A DNA stretch of 64,000 nt from Belliella baltica DSM 15883 (lineage in GTDB: Bacteria > Bacteroidota > Bacteroidia > Cytophagales > Cyclobacteriaceae). Below the pieces are notes generated by a model. It had not been told where the DNA came from. It did not search any database and saw only the letters and a list, made by a program, of their open reading frames with translations. The stretch is taken from contig NC_018010.1 in NCBI RefSeq assembly GCF_000265405.1, positions 3,679,501-3,743,500 of the forward strand, in the 5' to 3' direction. Position numbers and translations under genes: made by a program. Of the stretch, positions 46,278 through 54,875 are shown one piece after another (position 1 is the first letter of the stretch; every line of letters starts with the position of its first letter).

Positions 46278-47000
46278 TTAGTTTGCTTTGATATCAAAGT
46301 TTACACTTACTGTGTTGTAGATAAACTGGTCTTTTGCTTTATCTACCGCTGTACTTTCGTCACCGTACATCAAGCCCCAGTTTGTTCTATCGATGTTGAA
46401 ACCTGCTTGAGCAGAAACAACACCATTATTAATAGATACTATTGCAGGGAATTTAATATTTTTTGTATTACCTCTCATTGTCAAGTTACCAGAGATCCAA
46501 TGCGTTGGAGTTCCTGAAATCAATTCAGAATCTTTCTTCGGCGTGTTGTCAGTTACAAATTCGTCATTATCTTCGATTTGATCACCTGTGCTGTAGGTTT
46601 CAATAGAAGTTACTTCGAAAGTTGCTTGAGGATGATTTGCAGCATCGAAGAAGTCCGCTGACTGAAGGTGACCCCAAAGTTTACCATAGTTTTCATCCGA
46701 TTCTTCAATATCCTGAATTTTCAATCCTGTGATATCAAAGACAAATTTACCACCAGTAATGGCTTCTCCTTCTACTACCAATTCACCTGACGTAACTGGA
46801 ATAAAACCGTAATGCTGACCAGCTGGCTTGTAACCTCTCCAATCTACTTTACTTGTAGATGCATCGATAGTTAGCGTAGAACCTGTAGCTTCACCTACTT
46901 CTTGAGCATCAGTAGTTTCTACTGTTTCGCTTGGAGACCCACAAGATACCGCGATCATTGCTGCAGCGATAAACAAACCTGTTTGTTGTAATAATTTCAT
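46278..47000 (-). CDS. YceI family lipoprotein
   Basis: 240 residues from ATG 47000 (MKLLQQTGLFIAAAMIAVSC); the upstream start at 47054 gives a poorer leader. Lipobox Cys20, then a linker and the YceI lipocalin-like barrel: STSKVDWRGYKPAGQHYGFIPVTSGELVVEGEAI, the HLQSADFFDAANHPQATFEVTSIE signature, and ISGNLTMRGNTKNIKFP. YceI proteins bind polyisoprenoid-like lipids in the periplasm. Lies upstream of pabB on the same strand but separated by a strong terminator, so it is transcribed alone. Confidence 0.93.
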   Translation of the reverse strand: MKLLQQTGLFIAAAMIAVSCGSPSETVETTDAQEVGEATGSTLTIDASTSKVDWRGYKPAGQHYGFIPVTSGELVVEGEAITGGKFVFDITGLKIQDIEESDENYGKLWGHLQSADFFDAANHPQATFEVTSIETYSTGDQIEDNDEFVTDNTPKKDSELISGTPTHWISGNLTMRGNTKNIKFPAIVSINNGVVSAQAGFNIDRTNWGLMYGDESTAVDKAKDQFIYNTVSVNFDIKAN

Positions 47001-47346
47001 AATTAATTGTTGAATTTTAGTTTCTGATTTTAAATGTATATACACGAAAACCAATGTTGGCTAAAAAAGTTCATAAGTACGTAAAAAAAATTATGCAGGT
47101 GAAGGGTTTTTGTAAATCAGTGGACTCAGAATGTTGCTAAAGCATAAAAAAATGCTCGATATTTTTAAATTTAAAAGTCTTGGGCGGTATTTAAGACCGC
47201 TAGAACATGAATGAAATCTTCAAAATAAAGTAACTTTGAGTGTAATAAGACCATTTCTCTTTGATTAAGTAAAAAATAGAAAAGAGACGAAATAAAAATT
47301 TGAATGCTATCGATATGATTTTAATATTTGAATAAATAACAATGAT
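47001..47346. other. 346-base intergenic stretch
   Basis: No ORF of interest. A short GCGGT...ACCGC hairpin lies near 47184-47201. An exact -7 box TAACTTTG is at 47231-47238 on the plus strand, 108 bases before the antitoxin start, without a recognisable -33 partner. No RNA gene recognised. Confidence 0.5.
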
Positions 47347-47586
47347 ATGAATAGTGCAGAAGAAATCAGAAATAGCATAATAGACCAGCTATTAACTATT
47401 TCAAACAAGGAATATCTAAAAGCTATATTTGAAATCATAAATAATAGCAAAAAAGAAGGTGAAAAAATTCAACTTTCAGATGCCCAAATTGCGATGCTAA
47501 ATATGAGCGAGGAAGATATCAAAAAGAACCGACTAATTTCTCAAGAAGATTTGGATGAATCAGATTTAAAATGGCTAGAAAGTTAA
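47347..47586 (+). CDS. Antitoxin-like small protein of a ParE/RelE-type pair
   Basis: 79 residues, helical and acidic: MNSAEEIRNSIIDQLLTISNKEYLKAIFEIIN, then QLSDAQIAMLNMSEEDIKKNRLISQEDLDESDLKWLE. Such two-helix plus acidic-tail proteins are common antitoxins to ParE/RelE toxins in Bacteroidota. Its last 16 bases overlap the toxin gene, which is the usual antitoxin-first layout. No DNA-binding domain of a named family is evident, so autoregulation is uncertain. Confidence 0.82.
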   Translation: MNSAEEIRNSIIDQLLTISNKEYLKAIFEIINNSKKEGEKIQLSDAQIAMLNMSEEDIKKNRLISQEDLDESDLKWLES

Positions 47587-47879
47587 TAATTTGGACCAAA
47601 ACAGCAGTTCGCCAAAGACGTGAAATTCTTAAGTATTGGGTGAATAGAAATAAATCTAACACCTATTCAAAAAAGTTGATCAAGAAGATCAAAAATAAAG
47701 TGACTTTTATATCAGAGAACCCAGAAGCGGGGAAATTGACTAATCATAAGGACAGCAGAGAATCTGCAATGGAAAACTTTAGCAGTTACTATCAAATTGT
47801 CGAAGAATCAATCATCATCACTGCATTTTGGGATAATCGACAAGACCCAGATGAGTTAATTAAAATTTTAAAGTCATAG
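47571..47879 (+). CDS. ParE/RelE superfamily toxin
   Basis: 102 residues: MARKLIIWTKTAVRQRREILKYWVNRNKSNTYSKKLIKKIKNKVTFI, then NPEAGKLTNHKDSRESAMENFSSYYQIVEESIIITAFWDNRQDPDELIKIL. The W-N-R-N-S-YS-KL block and FWDNRQDP end are typical of the ParE/RelE toxin fold. Basic (many Lys/Arg), unlike its acidic partner. Target cannot be told from sequence: ParE acts on gyrase, RelE on ribosome-bound mRNA. Shares 16 bases with the antitoxin gene. Confidence 0.87.
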   Translation: MARKLIIWTKTAVRQRREILKYWVNRNKSNTYSKKLIKKIKNKVTFISENPEAGKLTNHKDSRESAMENFSSYYQIVEESIIITAFWDNRQDPDELIKILKS

Positions 47880-47919
47880 TCTTTAATCACTGATAAATTA
47901 ATAATTAATACACTTAAAA

Positions 47920-48438
47920 ATGCCCCTAATTAAAACTATCAAAGGAAAAAGTCCCCAAATGGGCGAAAACTGCTGGTTGGCAGATAATGCAACTGTGGTT
48001 GGAGATGTCATCATGGGTAAAAACTGCACGGTATGGTTCAATGCCGTCGTCCGTGGAGATGTGCATGAAATCAGAATCGGGGACGATACCAATATTCAAG
48101 ATGGCGCAGTCATTCACTGTACATATCAAAAAGCTGGAACCTACATAGGCAATAAAGTTTCTATCGCCCACAACGCAATTGTACATGGCTGTACCATTCA
48201 TGACAATGTTCTGATCGGTATGGGAGCAATAGTGATGGATGATGCCGAGGTACATTCAGGGGCAGTGATAGCAGCAGGGGCAGTTGTTCTAGCAGGCACA
48301 ATCGTGGAAGCTAACAGCATCTACGCTGGAATGCCCGCCAAAAAAGTCAAGACTACTGGTCCTGAAATGCTAGAAGTCATCGAAAGAACCGCCAAAAACT
48401 ACCCGATGTATGCAGAGTGGTTTAAGGAAGAAGAATAG
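47920..48438 (+). CDS. Gamma carbonic anhydrase family protein
   Basis: 172 residues with left-handed beta-helix hexapeptide repeats from about residue 16 to 140 (ADNATVVGDVIMGKNCTVWFNAVVRGDVHEIRIGDDTNIQDGAVIHCT). The zinc-binding His residues of this family appear as IHCT, SIAHNAIVHGC and surrounding positions. Forms trimers; members such as YrdA/PaaY bind zinc, with or without carbonic anhydrase activity. Starts 40 bases after the toxin and is followed by a 183-base gap to the esterase. Activity not provable from sequence. Confidence 0.93.
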   Translation: MPLIKTIKGKSPQMGENCWLADNATVVGDVIMGKNCTVWFNAVVRGDVHEIRIGDDTNIQDGAVIHCTYQKAGTYIGNKVSIAHNAIVHGCTIHDNVLIGMGAIVMDDAEVHSGAVIAAGAVVLAGTIVEANSIYAGMPAKKVKTTGPEMLEVIERTAKNYPMYAEWFKEEE

Positions 48439-48570
48439 GATTTATCATTTTAGAACTAGAATTGATGTTTACTATTCTTTTCTATTCTGATTATAAAACC
48501 AATTAAAATCTAATAAATACCAAATTAAATAAAATATTTTATCGTTTTAATTTTTAATAACATCTATTTT

Positions 48571-48601
48571 TTTTGTCTTTGATCAATTACTCTTATTTTA
48601 G
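48571..48601 (+). promoter_or_regulatory. Promoter of the esterase/amide-ligase operon
   Basis: TTTTG (48571-48575), 18-base spacer, TATTTTAG (48594-48601; 7 of 8 in TAnnTTTG). Start expected near 48607, about 15 bases before the ATG at 48622. Together with the tight gene spacing it defines one operon of five genes. Confidence 0.6.
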
Positions 48602-48621
48602 ACAATATTGATTCAAAGCAT

Positions 48622-49335
48622 ATGAAAGAAGAATATTTTAAATGGCATTCTCCAAATCTAAATCGGCAAGTGGAAATGTTAGTTTTTGGCCATGCGGGTT
48701 ATCCAGTTGTTTTATTTCCTACTTCCATGGGTTCATTCCACGAAAATAAAGACATGGGTTTGATTGAAAAATCAAGATGGTATTTAGAACAAGGCTTGAT
48801 TCAAATTTTCTGCCCTGAGAGCAATGATAAAAACAGTTTTTATAACAAAGGCATTCATTCCCATGATAGGATTCAAAACCATGTTGCCTATGATAAAATG
48901 ATCAATCATGAAGTTGTCGAAAGAATTCGCCATAACACAGCAGTAGGAAAAGTTGCTATGGCGGGTTGTAGCTTTGGAGGTTATCACGCTGCAAATTATG
49001 CCTTTCGTCATCCTGGATATATAAGCCATATGTTCTCCATGTCTGGAGCTTTTGACATTCGCAGCTTTATGCATGGATACGAGTACGATGACATATTCTA
49101 TCATTCACCCTTAGAGTTTTTGAATGGGCTCAATGATCCAGAACTTTGGAACATGGATATTGTCTTAGGCACCTCGAATTGGGATATTTGTTTTGATGCG
49201 AACATCAAGCTCAGTGATATTTTGGAACAAAAAGGCATAAGACATTGGCTTGATGTAAGAAAAGATAAAAATCATGATTGGCCATTATGGAAAGAAATGT
49301 TTCCACATTATTTATCAAGAATAAAATTTAACTAA
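48622..49335 (+). CDS. Esterase-D-like alpha/beta hydrolase
   Basis: 237 residues, no signal peptide. Nucleophile elbow GCSFGGYHAANYAFRHP (about 114-130, Ser in GCSFGG), with acid and His candidates in the second half (MDIVLGTSNWDICFDANIKLS; DKNHDWPLWKEMFPHYL, His). The starting part (YFKWHSPNLNRQVEMLVFGHAGYPVVLFPTSMGSFHENKDMG) is typical of the COG4947 esterase group. First gene of the operon, 13 bases before the ATP-grasp gene, so it may release or trim the ligase products. Substrate unknown. Confidence 0.88.
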   Translation: MKEEYFKWHSPNLNRQVEMLVFGHAGYPVVLFPTSMGSFHENKDMGLIEKSRWYLEQGLIQIFCPESNDKNSFYNKGIHSHDRIQNHVAYDKMINHEVVERIRHNTAVGKVAMAGCSFGGYHAANYAFRHPGYISHMFSMSGAFDIRSFMHGYEYDDIFYHSPLEFLNGLNDPELWNMDIVLGTSNWDICFDANIKLSDILEQKGIRHWLDVRKDKNHDWPLWKEMFPHYLSRIKFN

Positions 49336-49348
49336 AGTATATCATCTT

Positions 49349-50305
49349 ATGAAAAAAATAGGAATCCTTTTTGGTATGGAAGATACTTTTCCCCATGCAT
49401 TTATCGAAAGAGTAAACGAAAAAAATGAAAAAGGCATAGTAGCAGAGGCAGTAAGCATTGATAAAGTAATACAAAACCAACTTACAGAATATGCTGTAAT
49501 TATTGACCGGATATCTCAAGATGTTCCCTTCTACAGAGCCTATTTGAAAAATGCAGCCTTGACAGGTACTGCTGTTATCAATAATCCATTTTGGTGGTCT
49601 GCTGATGACAAGTTTTTCAACAATGCCTTGGCAGATACCTTGGGCGTCCCCCTACCCAACACAGTAATCTTACCTTCTGCCGAGCATCCTACGGATACCA
49701 CTGCGAAGTCATTTAGAAATTTGGCTATGCCAATGGATTGGCAGGCGATCTTCGATTATGTGAAATTTCCTGCTTACATGAAGCCGTATGCAGGCGGAGG
49801 ATGGAAAAATGTATATAGATTGGAAAGTAAAGAAGAATTTTTCCAAAAACACCAAGAAACTGGGCAACTCGTCATGATGCTTCAGGAAGAAATTGTTTTT
49901 ACAGAGTATTTTAGAGTTTACTGTTTGGGAGGAAAAGCCGTTCGCATCATGCAATATGAACCTCGTAATCCGCATCATCTTCGCTACGTCATCGATGGGC
50001 CGCCAGTCTCTAAAAAGTTGCTTGCAAAAGTAAAAGAATATACGCTAACCCTGTGTAAGGGATTAGGCTACGATTTCAATACTGTAGAATTTGCAGTGAG
50101 AGATGGTATTCCGTATGCGATTGATTTTGGCAACCCAGCTCCAGATGCAGATATCAATTCTGTTGGTCAGGAGAATTTTGATTGGGTAGTTGAAGAAGCT
50201 GCTAAAATGGCAATTGCCTATGCAAAGAGCCAAAAACCTGGGAAAATAAATCTTACATGGGGCACATTTATGAAAAATGCCGTGAGTTCAGCAAAACGTT
50301 TTTAA
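49349..50305 (+). CDS. ATP-grasp ligase of the amide-ligase operon
   Basis: 318 residues. N-terminal pre-grasp region (MKKIGILFGMEDTFPHAFIERVNEK), then the grasp fold: DKFFNNALADTLGVPLPNTVIL, VKFPAYMKPYAGGGWKNVYRL (nucleotide-binding Lys and Gly loop), MMLQEEIVFTEYFRVYCLGGKAVRIMQYEP and VEFAVRDGIPYAIDFGNPAPDADI (metal-binding Glu/Asp/Asn region). These are the RimK/D-Ala-D-Ala-like ligase elements that activate a carboxylate as acyl phosphate and attach it to an amine. Only 2 bases separate it from the GCS2 ligase. Confidence 0.9.
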   Translation: MKKIGILFGMEDTFPHAFIERVNEKNEKGIVAEAVSIDKVIQNQLTEYAVIIDRISQDVPFYRAYLKNAALTGTAVINNPFWWSADDKFFNNALADTLGVPLPNTVILPSAEHPTDTTAKSFRNLAMPMDWQAIFDYVKFPAYMKPYAGGGWKNVYRLESKEEFFQKHQETGQLVMMLQEEIVFTEYFRVYCLGGKAVRIMQYEPRNPHHLRYVIDGPPVSKKLLAKVKEYTLTLCKGLGYDFNTVEFAVRDGIPYAIDFGNPAPDADINSVGQENFDWVVEEAAKMAIAYAKSQKPGKINLTWGTFMKNAVSSAKRF

Positions 50306-50307
50306 AG

Positions 50308-51414
50308 ATGAAAAAATTACCAATTTTTACTTTAGGAGTAGAAGAAGAGTACCAGATTATCGATCCTGACACCAGAGATTTGCGCTCTCACATGTCCAAA
50401 ATCGTGGATGGAGCAAAGATTTTCCTCAAAGAGCAAGTCAAATCTGAAATGCACCAATCGGTGGTGGAAGTAGGAACCAACATTTGTAATAATGTAGCGG
50501 ATGCCAAAAAGGAAGTAGCTTTCTTGCGTCACAAGATCGTAGAGCTTGCTGCGAAACAAGAATTGATCGTTGGAGCTGCAGGAACACATCCTTTCTCCAA
50601 ATGGCAAGAGCAAGCCATCACGGATGATCCAAGATACCATCACATCATCAATGAACTTCAAGACACTGCACGATCCAACTTAATTTTTGGTCTTCATGTT
50701 CACGTGGGAATCGAAAATCGAGATATTGCCTTGAAGATAATGAATCAGGCTTGTTACTTCTTGCCACATATCTATGCACTATCAGCAAATTCTCCATTTT
50801 GGGAAGGAAGAAACACTGGTTTCAAGGCATACAGAGCCAAAGTTTTTGCGAAATTCCCTAGAACAGGTTTGCCAGAGTATTTTGATTCTGTTCAGTCTTA
50901 TGATAACTATCTTGATACTTTAGTAAAAACCAACTGTATTGACAATCCAAAAAAAATCTGGTGGGATTTGAGAATGCATCCATTTTTCAGCACGATAGAA
51001 TTTAGAATTTGTGATATGTGCCTTACTGTACAAGAAACAATTTGTATAGTTGCTTTAATACAAGCTGTAGTCGCCAAGCTTTACAAAATGAATCTAATGA
51101 ACACAAGTTTCAATATCTACAGAATCGCTTTGATCAGAGAAAATAAGTTCAGAGCTGCACGATATGGAATTGAAGGAAAAATGATTGATTTTGGTGAAAA
51201 GAAGGAAGTCGAGTACAAAGATTTGATGGTCGAGCTCTTGGATTTTGTAGATGATGTAGTGGATGAATTGGGAAGTAGAGAAGAAATCAATTATGTTCAT
51301 CAAATCTTGGCTGAAGGAACAGGAGCAGATAAGCAGTTGAAAGTTTGGGAAGACACTCAGGATCTAAATAAAGTTGTAGATTTAATTACAGATCAATTTA
51401 CAAAAGGAATATAA
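50308..51414 (+). CDS. GCS2-type carboxylate-amine ligase (YbdK family)
   Basis: 368 residues from ATG 50308 (MKKLPIFTLGVEEEYQIIDP); the earlier start at 50257 lies inside the ATP-grasp gene. Family motifs: LGVEEEYQIIDPDTRDLR, VVEVGTNICNNVADAKKEV, IFGLHVHVGIENRDIAL, and TIEFRICDMCLTVQETI. These are related to glutamate-cysteine ligase (GCS2), which couples a gamma-carboxylate to an amine. Real substrates for the YbdK branch are mostly unknown. Second ligase of the operon, working next to an ATP-grasp enzyme and an amidotransferase. Confidence 0.93.
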   Translation: MKKLPIFTLGVEEEYQIIDPDTRDLRSHMSKIVDGAKIFLKEQVKSEMHQSVVEVGTNICNNVADAKKEVAFLRHKIVELAAKQELIVGAAGTHPFSKWQEQAITDDPRYHHIINELQDTARSNLIFGLHVHVGIENRDIALKIMNQACYFLPHIYALSANSPFWEGRNTGFKAYRAKVFAKFPRTGLPEYFDSVQSYDNYLDTLVKTNCIDNPKKIWWDLRMHPFFSTIEFRICDMCLTVQETICIVALIQAVVAKLYKMNLMNTSFNIYRIALIRENKFRAARYGIEGKMIDFGEKKEVEYKDLMVELLDFVDDVVDELGSREEINYVHQILAEGTGADKQLKVWEDTQDLNKVVDLITDQFTKGI

Positions 51415-51464
51415 AATCCTAAATGAAACCCTCCTATCTTTGAGAAATTTAAAAAAGCGTGACT

Positions 51465-52280
51465 ATGATTAATGTGGCGATTTTGGATATGAATAATGGG
51501 GAGCCCAATCAAGGGATGCGCTGCATTAAAGAAATTGTTGGGAGGTTTGAGGAGGAATTGACTTTTCAGATTTTTGATGTTCGAGTACACTCACAAATTC
51601 CAAAAATTGAAGATTTCGATCTATATGTTTCATCTGGAGGTCCAGGAAATCCTTTAGAAGGAAATGGAGACTGGGAAATAAAATATGCCCGGTTTCTAAT
51701 GGATTTGATGGAATGGAATAAAGTCAACAGCAAGAAAAAATACTTATTGCTAATTTGTCATTCCTTCCAATTGGCTGTTCACACCTTTGGCCTAGCGGCG
51801 ATTACAAAAAGGAAATCAAACTCTTTTGGAGTGATGTCCATTCACAAAACAGATTTGGGATTTGAAGATCCATTATTCGAAAACCTTGAAAACCCATTTT
51901 GGGCGGTAGATTCTAGAGACTTTCAAGTAGTCCAACCAAGGATGAAGCGGTTTAAAGAAATGGGAGCAAAAGTAATTGCCTTAGAAAAAATCCGATCACA
52001 TTTAGAATATGAAAGAGCTTTGATGGGGATTCGTTTTTCCAACGAAATCGTAGGGACACAATTTCATCCAGAAGCTGACCCAGTGAGTTTTATGAATCAC
52101 TTGAGAAAGGAAGATGTCAAACAAAAAATAATCGCCCAAAAAGGAAAAGCGAAGTACAGGACTATGCTAGAGCATTTGGTAGATGAAGATAAAATCTATA
52201 AAACTAATGAAACGCTTATTCCAAATTTCTTAAAAAATGCGATAAAACAGATAAAAGAACAGGCTTTAATTTTCCATTAA
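51465..52280 (+). CDS. Class I glutamine amidotransferase domain protein
   Basis: 271 residues from ATG 51465; GTG at 51459 is an alternative two codons earlier. A TATCTTTG box at 51435-51442 may be an internal promoter. The triad of class I amidotransferases is visible: nucleophile Cys in LLICHSFQLAVHTFG (about 102-116), and His/Glu in GTQFHPEADPVS (about 193-204), with oxyanion-loop SSGGPGNPLEG. It should release ammonia from glutamine for an amide-forming partner. No synthase domain is fused, so it probably feeds one of the ligases. Starts 50 bases after GCS2. Confidence 0.9.
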   Translation: MINVAILDMNNGEPNQGMRCIKEIVGRFEEELTFQIFDVRVHSQIPKIEDFDLYVSSGGPGNPLEGNGDWEIKYARFLMDLMEWNKVNSKKKYLLLICHSFQLAVHTFGLAAITKRKSNSFGVMSIHKTDLGFEDPLFENLENPFWAVDSRDFQVVQPRMKRFKEMGAKVIALEKIRSHLEYERALMGIRFSNEIVGTQFHPEADPVSFMNHLRKEDVKQKIIAQKGKAKYRTMLEHLVDEDKIYKTNETLIPNFLKNAIKQIKEQALIFH

Positions 52281-52287
52281 GTATATC

Positions 52288-53481
52288 ATGATTGAGCACT
52301 ACAGAAAGCACTTCAATAGCCAATTTAGTCAAGAGAAACATGGCGATTTTATTCAAGATATTGCAAATGATTTTGACTACTTGCCTACTTTCCGCATTGC
52401 AGAAACACCTTTTTTTATCTCCAATGAGTTAAAAAGTCAATTACTTGAAGGAACAAAGCAAGTTATTGACTTTATCAAAAGACCTGATTTCAAAACACTC
52501 ACGCAAAGAGCTTTGGATCTCAACACAGAAGTACCAAATGAAGATTTACATACCCAATTTCTTGCCATCGACTTTGGAATCTGTGAAGAAAATGGCCAAA
52601 TTATCCCCAAGCTCATTGAGGTACAAGGTTTCCCCTCTGTATTCAATTTTCAGCAAAATCTATTTGATAAATTTTTAAATCATTACCCATTTTTAAAAGA
52701 ATTCAGTCCATATTTTGAAGGATTGGATAAAGCAAGTTTTTTAGCCAAACTTAAGGAATCAATCCTAAATGGTCATGATGAAAAAAATGTCGTTTTATTA
52801 GAAATTGAACCAGAAAAACAAAATACTAAAATTGATTTTTATTATTGTAGAAGGGATTTAAAAATCCCAATAGTCTGTGTCACAGAAATAATCAAGAGAG
52901 AAAAAAAACTCTTCTACAAAAATGACCAAGGGAATGAAATCCAAATTCATAGAATCTACAATCGGGTTATTTTTGATGAATTGAATTTGAGAAAAGATCT
53001 AAAATTAGAATTTGATTTTAGGGAAGAATTAGATGTGGAGTGGGCAGGTCATCCTAACTGGTTTTTTAGAATCAGTAAATATATACTCCCTTACTTGCAC
53101 GGGCCATATTTCATAGACTCTACTCTTCTAAGTGAACTTAAAGAGATTCCTGATGATTTGGAAAATTATGTATTGAAGCCTCTTTTTTCATTTTCAGGGA
53201 GCGGAGTGATTTTCCATGTCAAAAAATCAGATTTAGAGGCGATTAAAGAGCGAGACTTATACATCTTACAAAAAAAAGTTAACTACTCGCCTATACTTCA
53301 AGCTCCTGACGGAATGGTAAAAGCTGAGGTTAGAATCTTATTGGTTTGGCCTGAAAAAGATCAAGAACCTACTTTGATGTCCAACTTGGTTCGTCTGAGT
53401 AGGGGCGAGATGATTGGGGTAAAATTCAATAAAGACAAAGATTGGGTTGGTGGAACCATAGGTCTTTTCGAATCCAAATGA
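52288..53481 (+). CDS. Second ATP-grasp-like ligase (glutathionylspermidine-synthase-like plan)
   Basis: 397 residues, soluble. The central and C-terminal blocks look like an ATP-grasp fold: FIDSTLLSEL, NYVLKPLFSFSGSGVIFHVKK (Lys and Gly-rich loop, about 292-312), LYILQKKVNYSPILQAPDGMVKAEVRILLVW and LSRGEMIGVKFNKDKDWVGGT. Earlier blocks (AIDFGICEENGQIIPKLIEVQGFPSVFNFQQ) carry acidic residues that may bind metal. Sequence similarity to named families is low, so this call is tentative. Starts 7 bases after the amidotransferase and is the last gene of the operon. Confidence 0.7.
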   Translation: MIEHYRKHFNSQFSQEKHGDFIQDIANDFDYLPTFRIAETPFFISNELKSQLLEGTKQVIDFIKRPDFKTLTQRALDLNTEVPNEDLHTQFLAIDFGICEENGQIIPKLIEVQGFPSVFNFQQNLFDKFLNHYPFLKEFSPYFEGLDKASFLAKLKESILNGHDEKNVVLLEIEPEKQNTKIDFYYCRRDLKIPIVCVTEIIKREKKLFYKNDQGNEIQIHRIYNRVIFDELNLRKDLKLEFDFREELDVEWAGHPNWFFRISKYILPYLHGPYFIDSTLLSELKEIPDDLENYVLKPLFSFSGSGVIFHVKKSDLEAIKERDLYILQKKVNYSPILQAPDGMVKAEVRILLVWPEKDQEPTLMSNLVRLSRGEMIGVKFNKDKDWVGGTIGLFESK

Positions 53482-53749
53482 TTTTATTTCAGATATTTTT
53501 TTAACACTTACACAAATTAGCACTTCATATCCTGATATCAATCAGTTCATTTCTAGACAAAAGTCATTTGTACAAAACATAATTTTTTAGGATTATAAAT
53601 CTTCCATTTAATCCATCAAAAAAAGACCTTTTTACGCTCTTTTTGTATAAAATTCCCTTTCTATTCCTATTCTTTTTAATAGCTTTAAGGAATGAAACGC
53701 AAAGTTTCAGATTAAATAAAACTCTTATTCATCGCTTTACACTATTTTC
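53482..53749. other. 268-base gap before pntAA
   Basis: A short TGAAAC-GCAAA-GTTTCA hairpin near 53694-53710 is the only structure noticed. No clear -7/-33 promoter pair, RNA gene or ORF seen. It must contain the pnt promoter. Confidence 0.4.
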
Positions 53750-54874
53750 ATGACCATAGGAATTTTAAAAGAACCAAAGGAGGAGTCTAGAGTGGCATTG
53801 CTTCCTGAGGCTGTCAAAACATTGCTTTCTTGGAACGCACAAGTTATTATTGAGACAGATGCCGGTTTATTAGCATTTGCTAATAATGAATCCTACAAAG
53901 CTGTGGGTGCAACTATCAAAAGTAGAATGGAAGTTCTAGCTGAAGCAGATATGATCTGTAGCATTCAGCCAATTTCACAAGAAGAAATTTCAAAAATGAA
54001 ACCTGAAGCTATTCTTTTAGGTCAAATGGGAGCATTGTTTAATCCTGAACTGACAAAATTTCTACTAAAGGAAAAACGAACAGCCTTCAGTATGGAGCTT
54101 GTCCCAAGAACTACAAGAGCTCAAAGTATGGATGTACTTTCCTCAATGGCCACAGTAACAGGATACAAATCTGTACTTTTGGCAGCAAGTTCACTTCCTA
54201 GATTTTTTCCAATGTTTATGACTGCTGCAGGAAGTATCACACCCGCAAAAGTCTTGATTTTAGGAGCTGGAGTTGCAGGTCTTCAAGCCATCGCTACCGC
54301 CAAAAGGTTGGGAGCTTCTGTTTTTGCATTTGATGTACGACAAGCGGCTAAGGAAGAAGTACTTTCATTAGGTGCAAAATTCGTCGATGTAGAAGGAGCA
54401 AAGGAAGATAAAGGAGCTGGTGGATATGCTGTAGAGCAGTCAGCTGAATTTATTCAAAAGCAAAAAGACACCATTCACGAATATGCTGCCAAGTCAGACG
54501 TAATCATCACGACTGCTCAGATTCCAGGTAGAAAAGCACCACTTCTAGTAGAAGAGAGAACAGTATTAGCGATGAAGCCAGGTTCGGTAATTATTGATCT
54601 TGCGGCATCATCCGGAGGAAATTGCGCTTTGACTCAAGCTGATCAAACGGTGGAAATTAATGGTGTGAAAATAATTGGAGTAGGAAATATTGCATCAGAA
54701 CTACCACAAGATGCCAGTAAAATGTATGGTAAAAATTACCTCAATTTTCTCAAATTAATCATCAAAGATGGGGAGATCAATCTCAATTTCGAAGATGATA
54801 TTGTCAAAGGAACATGTGTTTGCCACAATGGTGAGGCTGTCAATTCTCGGATTTCAGAAATGTTAACTCAATAA
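53750..54874 (+). CDS. pntAA: NAD(P) transhydrogenase subunit alpha part 1
   Basis: 374 residues, the soluble NAD(H)-binding domain I. Starts MTIGILKEPKEESRVALLPEAVKTL, with Rossmann loop LILGAGVAGLQAIATAKRLGA (about 168-188) and RQAAKEEVLSLGAKFVDVEGAKEDKGAGGYAVEQSAEFIQKQ. Other parts lie in the next two genes (split form of the PntA/PntB complex). The complex uses the proton gradient to reduce NADP+ with NADH. pntAB begins 2 bases after the stop. No signal peptide. Confidence 0.96.
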   Translation: MTIGILKEPKEESRVALLPEAVKTLLSWNAQVIIETDAGLLAFANNESYKAVGATIKSRMEVLAEADMICSIQPISQEEISKMKPEAILLGQMGALFNPELTKFLLKEKRTAFSMELVPRTTRAQSMDVLSSMATVTGYKSVLLAASSLPRFFPMFMTAAGSITPAKVLILGAGVAGLQAIATAKRLGASVFAFDVRQAAKEEVLSLGAKFVDVEGAKEDKGAGGYAVEQSAEFIQKQKDTIHEYAAKSDVIITTAQIPGRKAPLLVEERTVLAMKPGSVIIDLAASSGGNCALTQADQTVEINGVKIIGVGNIASELPQDASKMYGKNYLNFLKLIIKDGEINLNFEDDIVKGTCVCHNGEAVNSRISEMLTQ

Positions 54875-54875
54875 A

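Noticed and set aside
50257..50307. Extended start for the GCS2 ligase
   Set aside because: It would overlap the ATP-grasp gene by 49 bases and adds residues unrelated to the family; ATG 50308 fits the LGVEEEYQ start.
53694..53710. TGAAAC/GTTTCA hairpin upstream of pntAA as operator
   Set aside because: Six-base stem in AT-rich DNA, expected by chance; no second copy.
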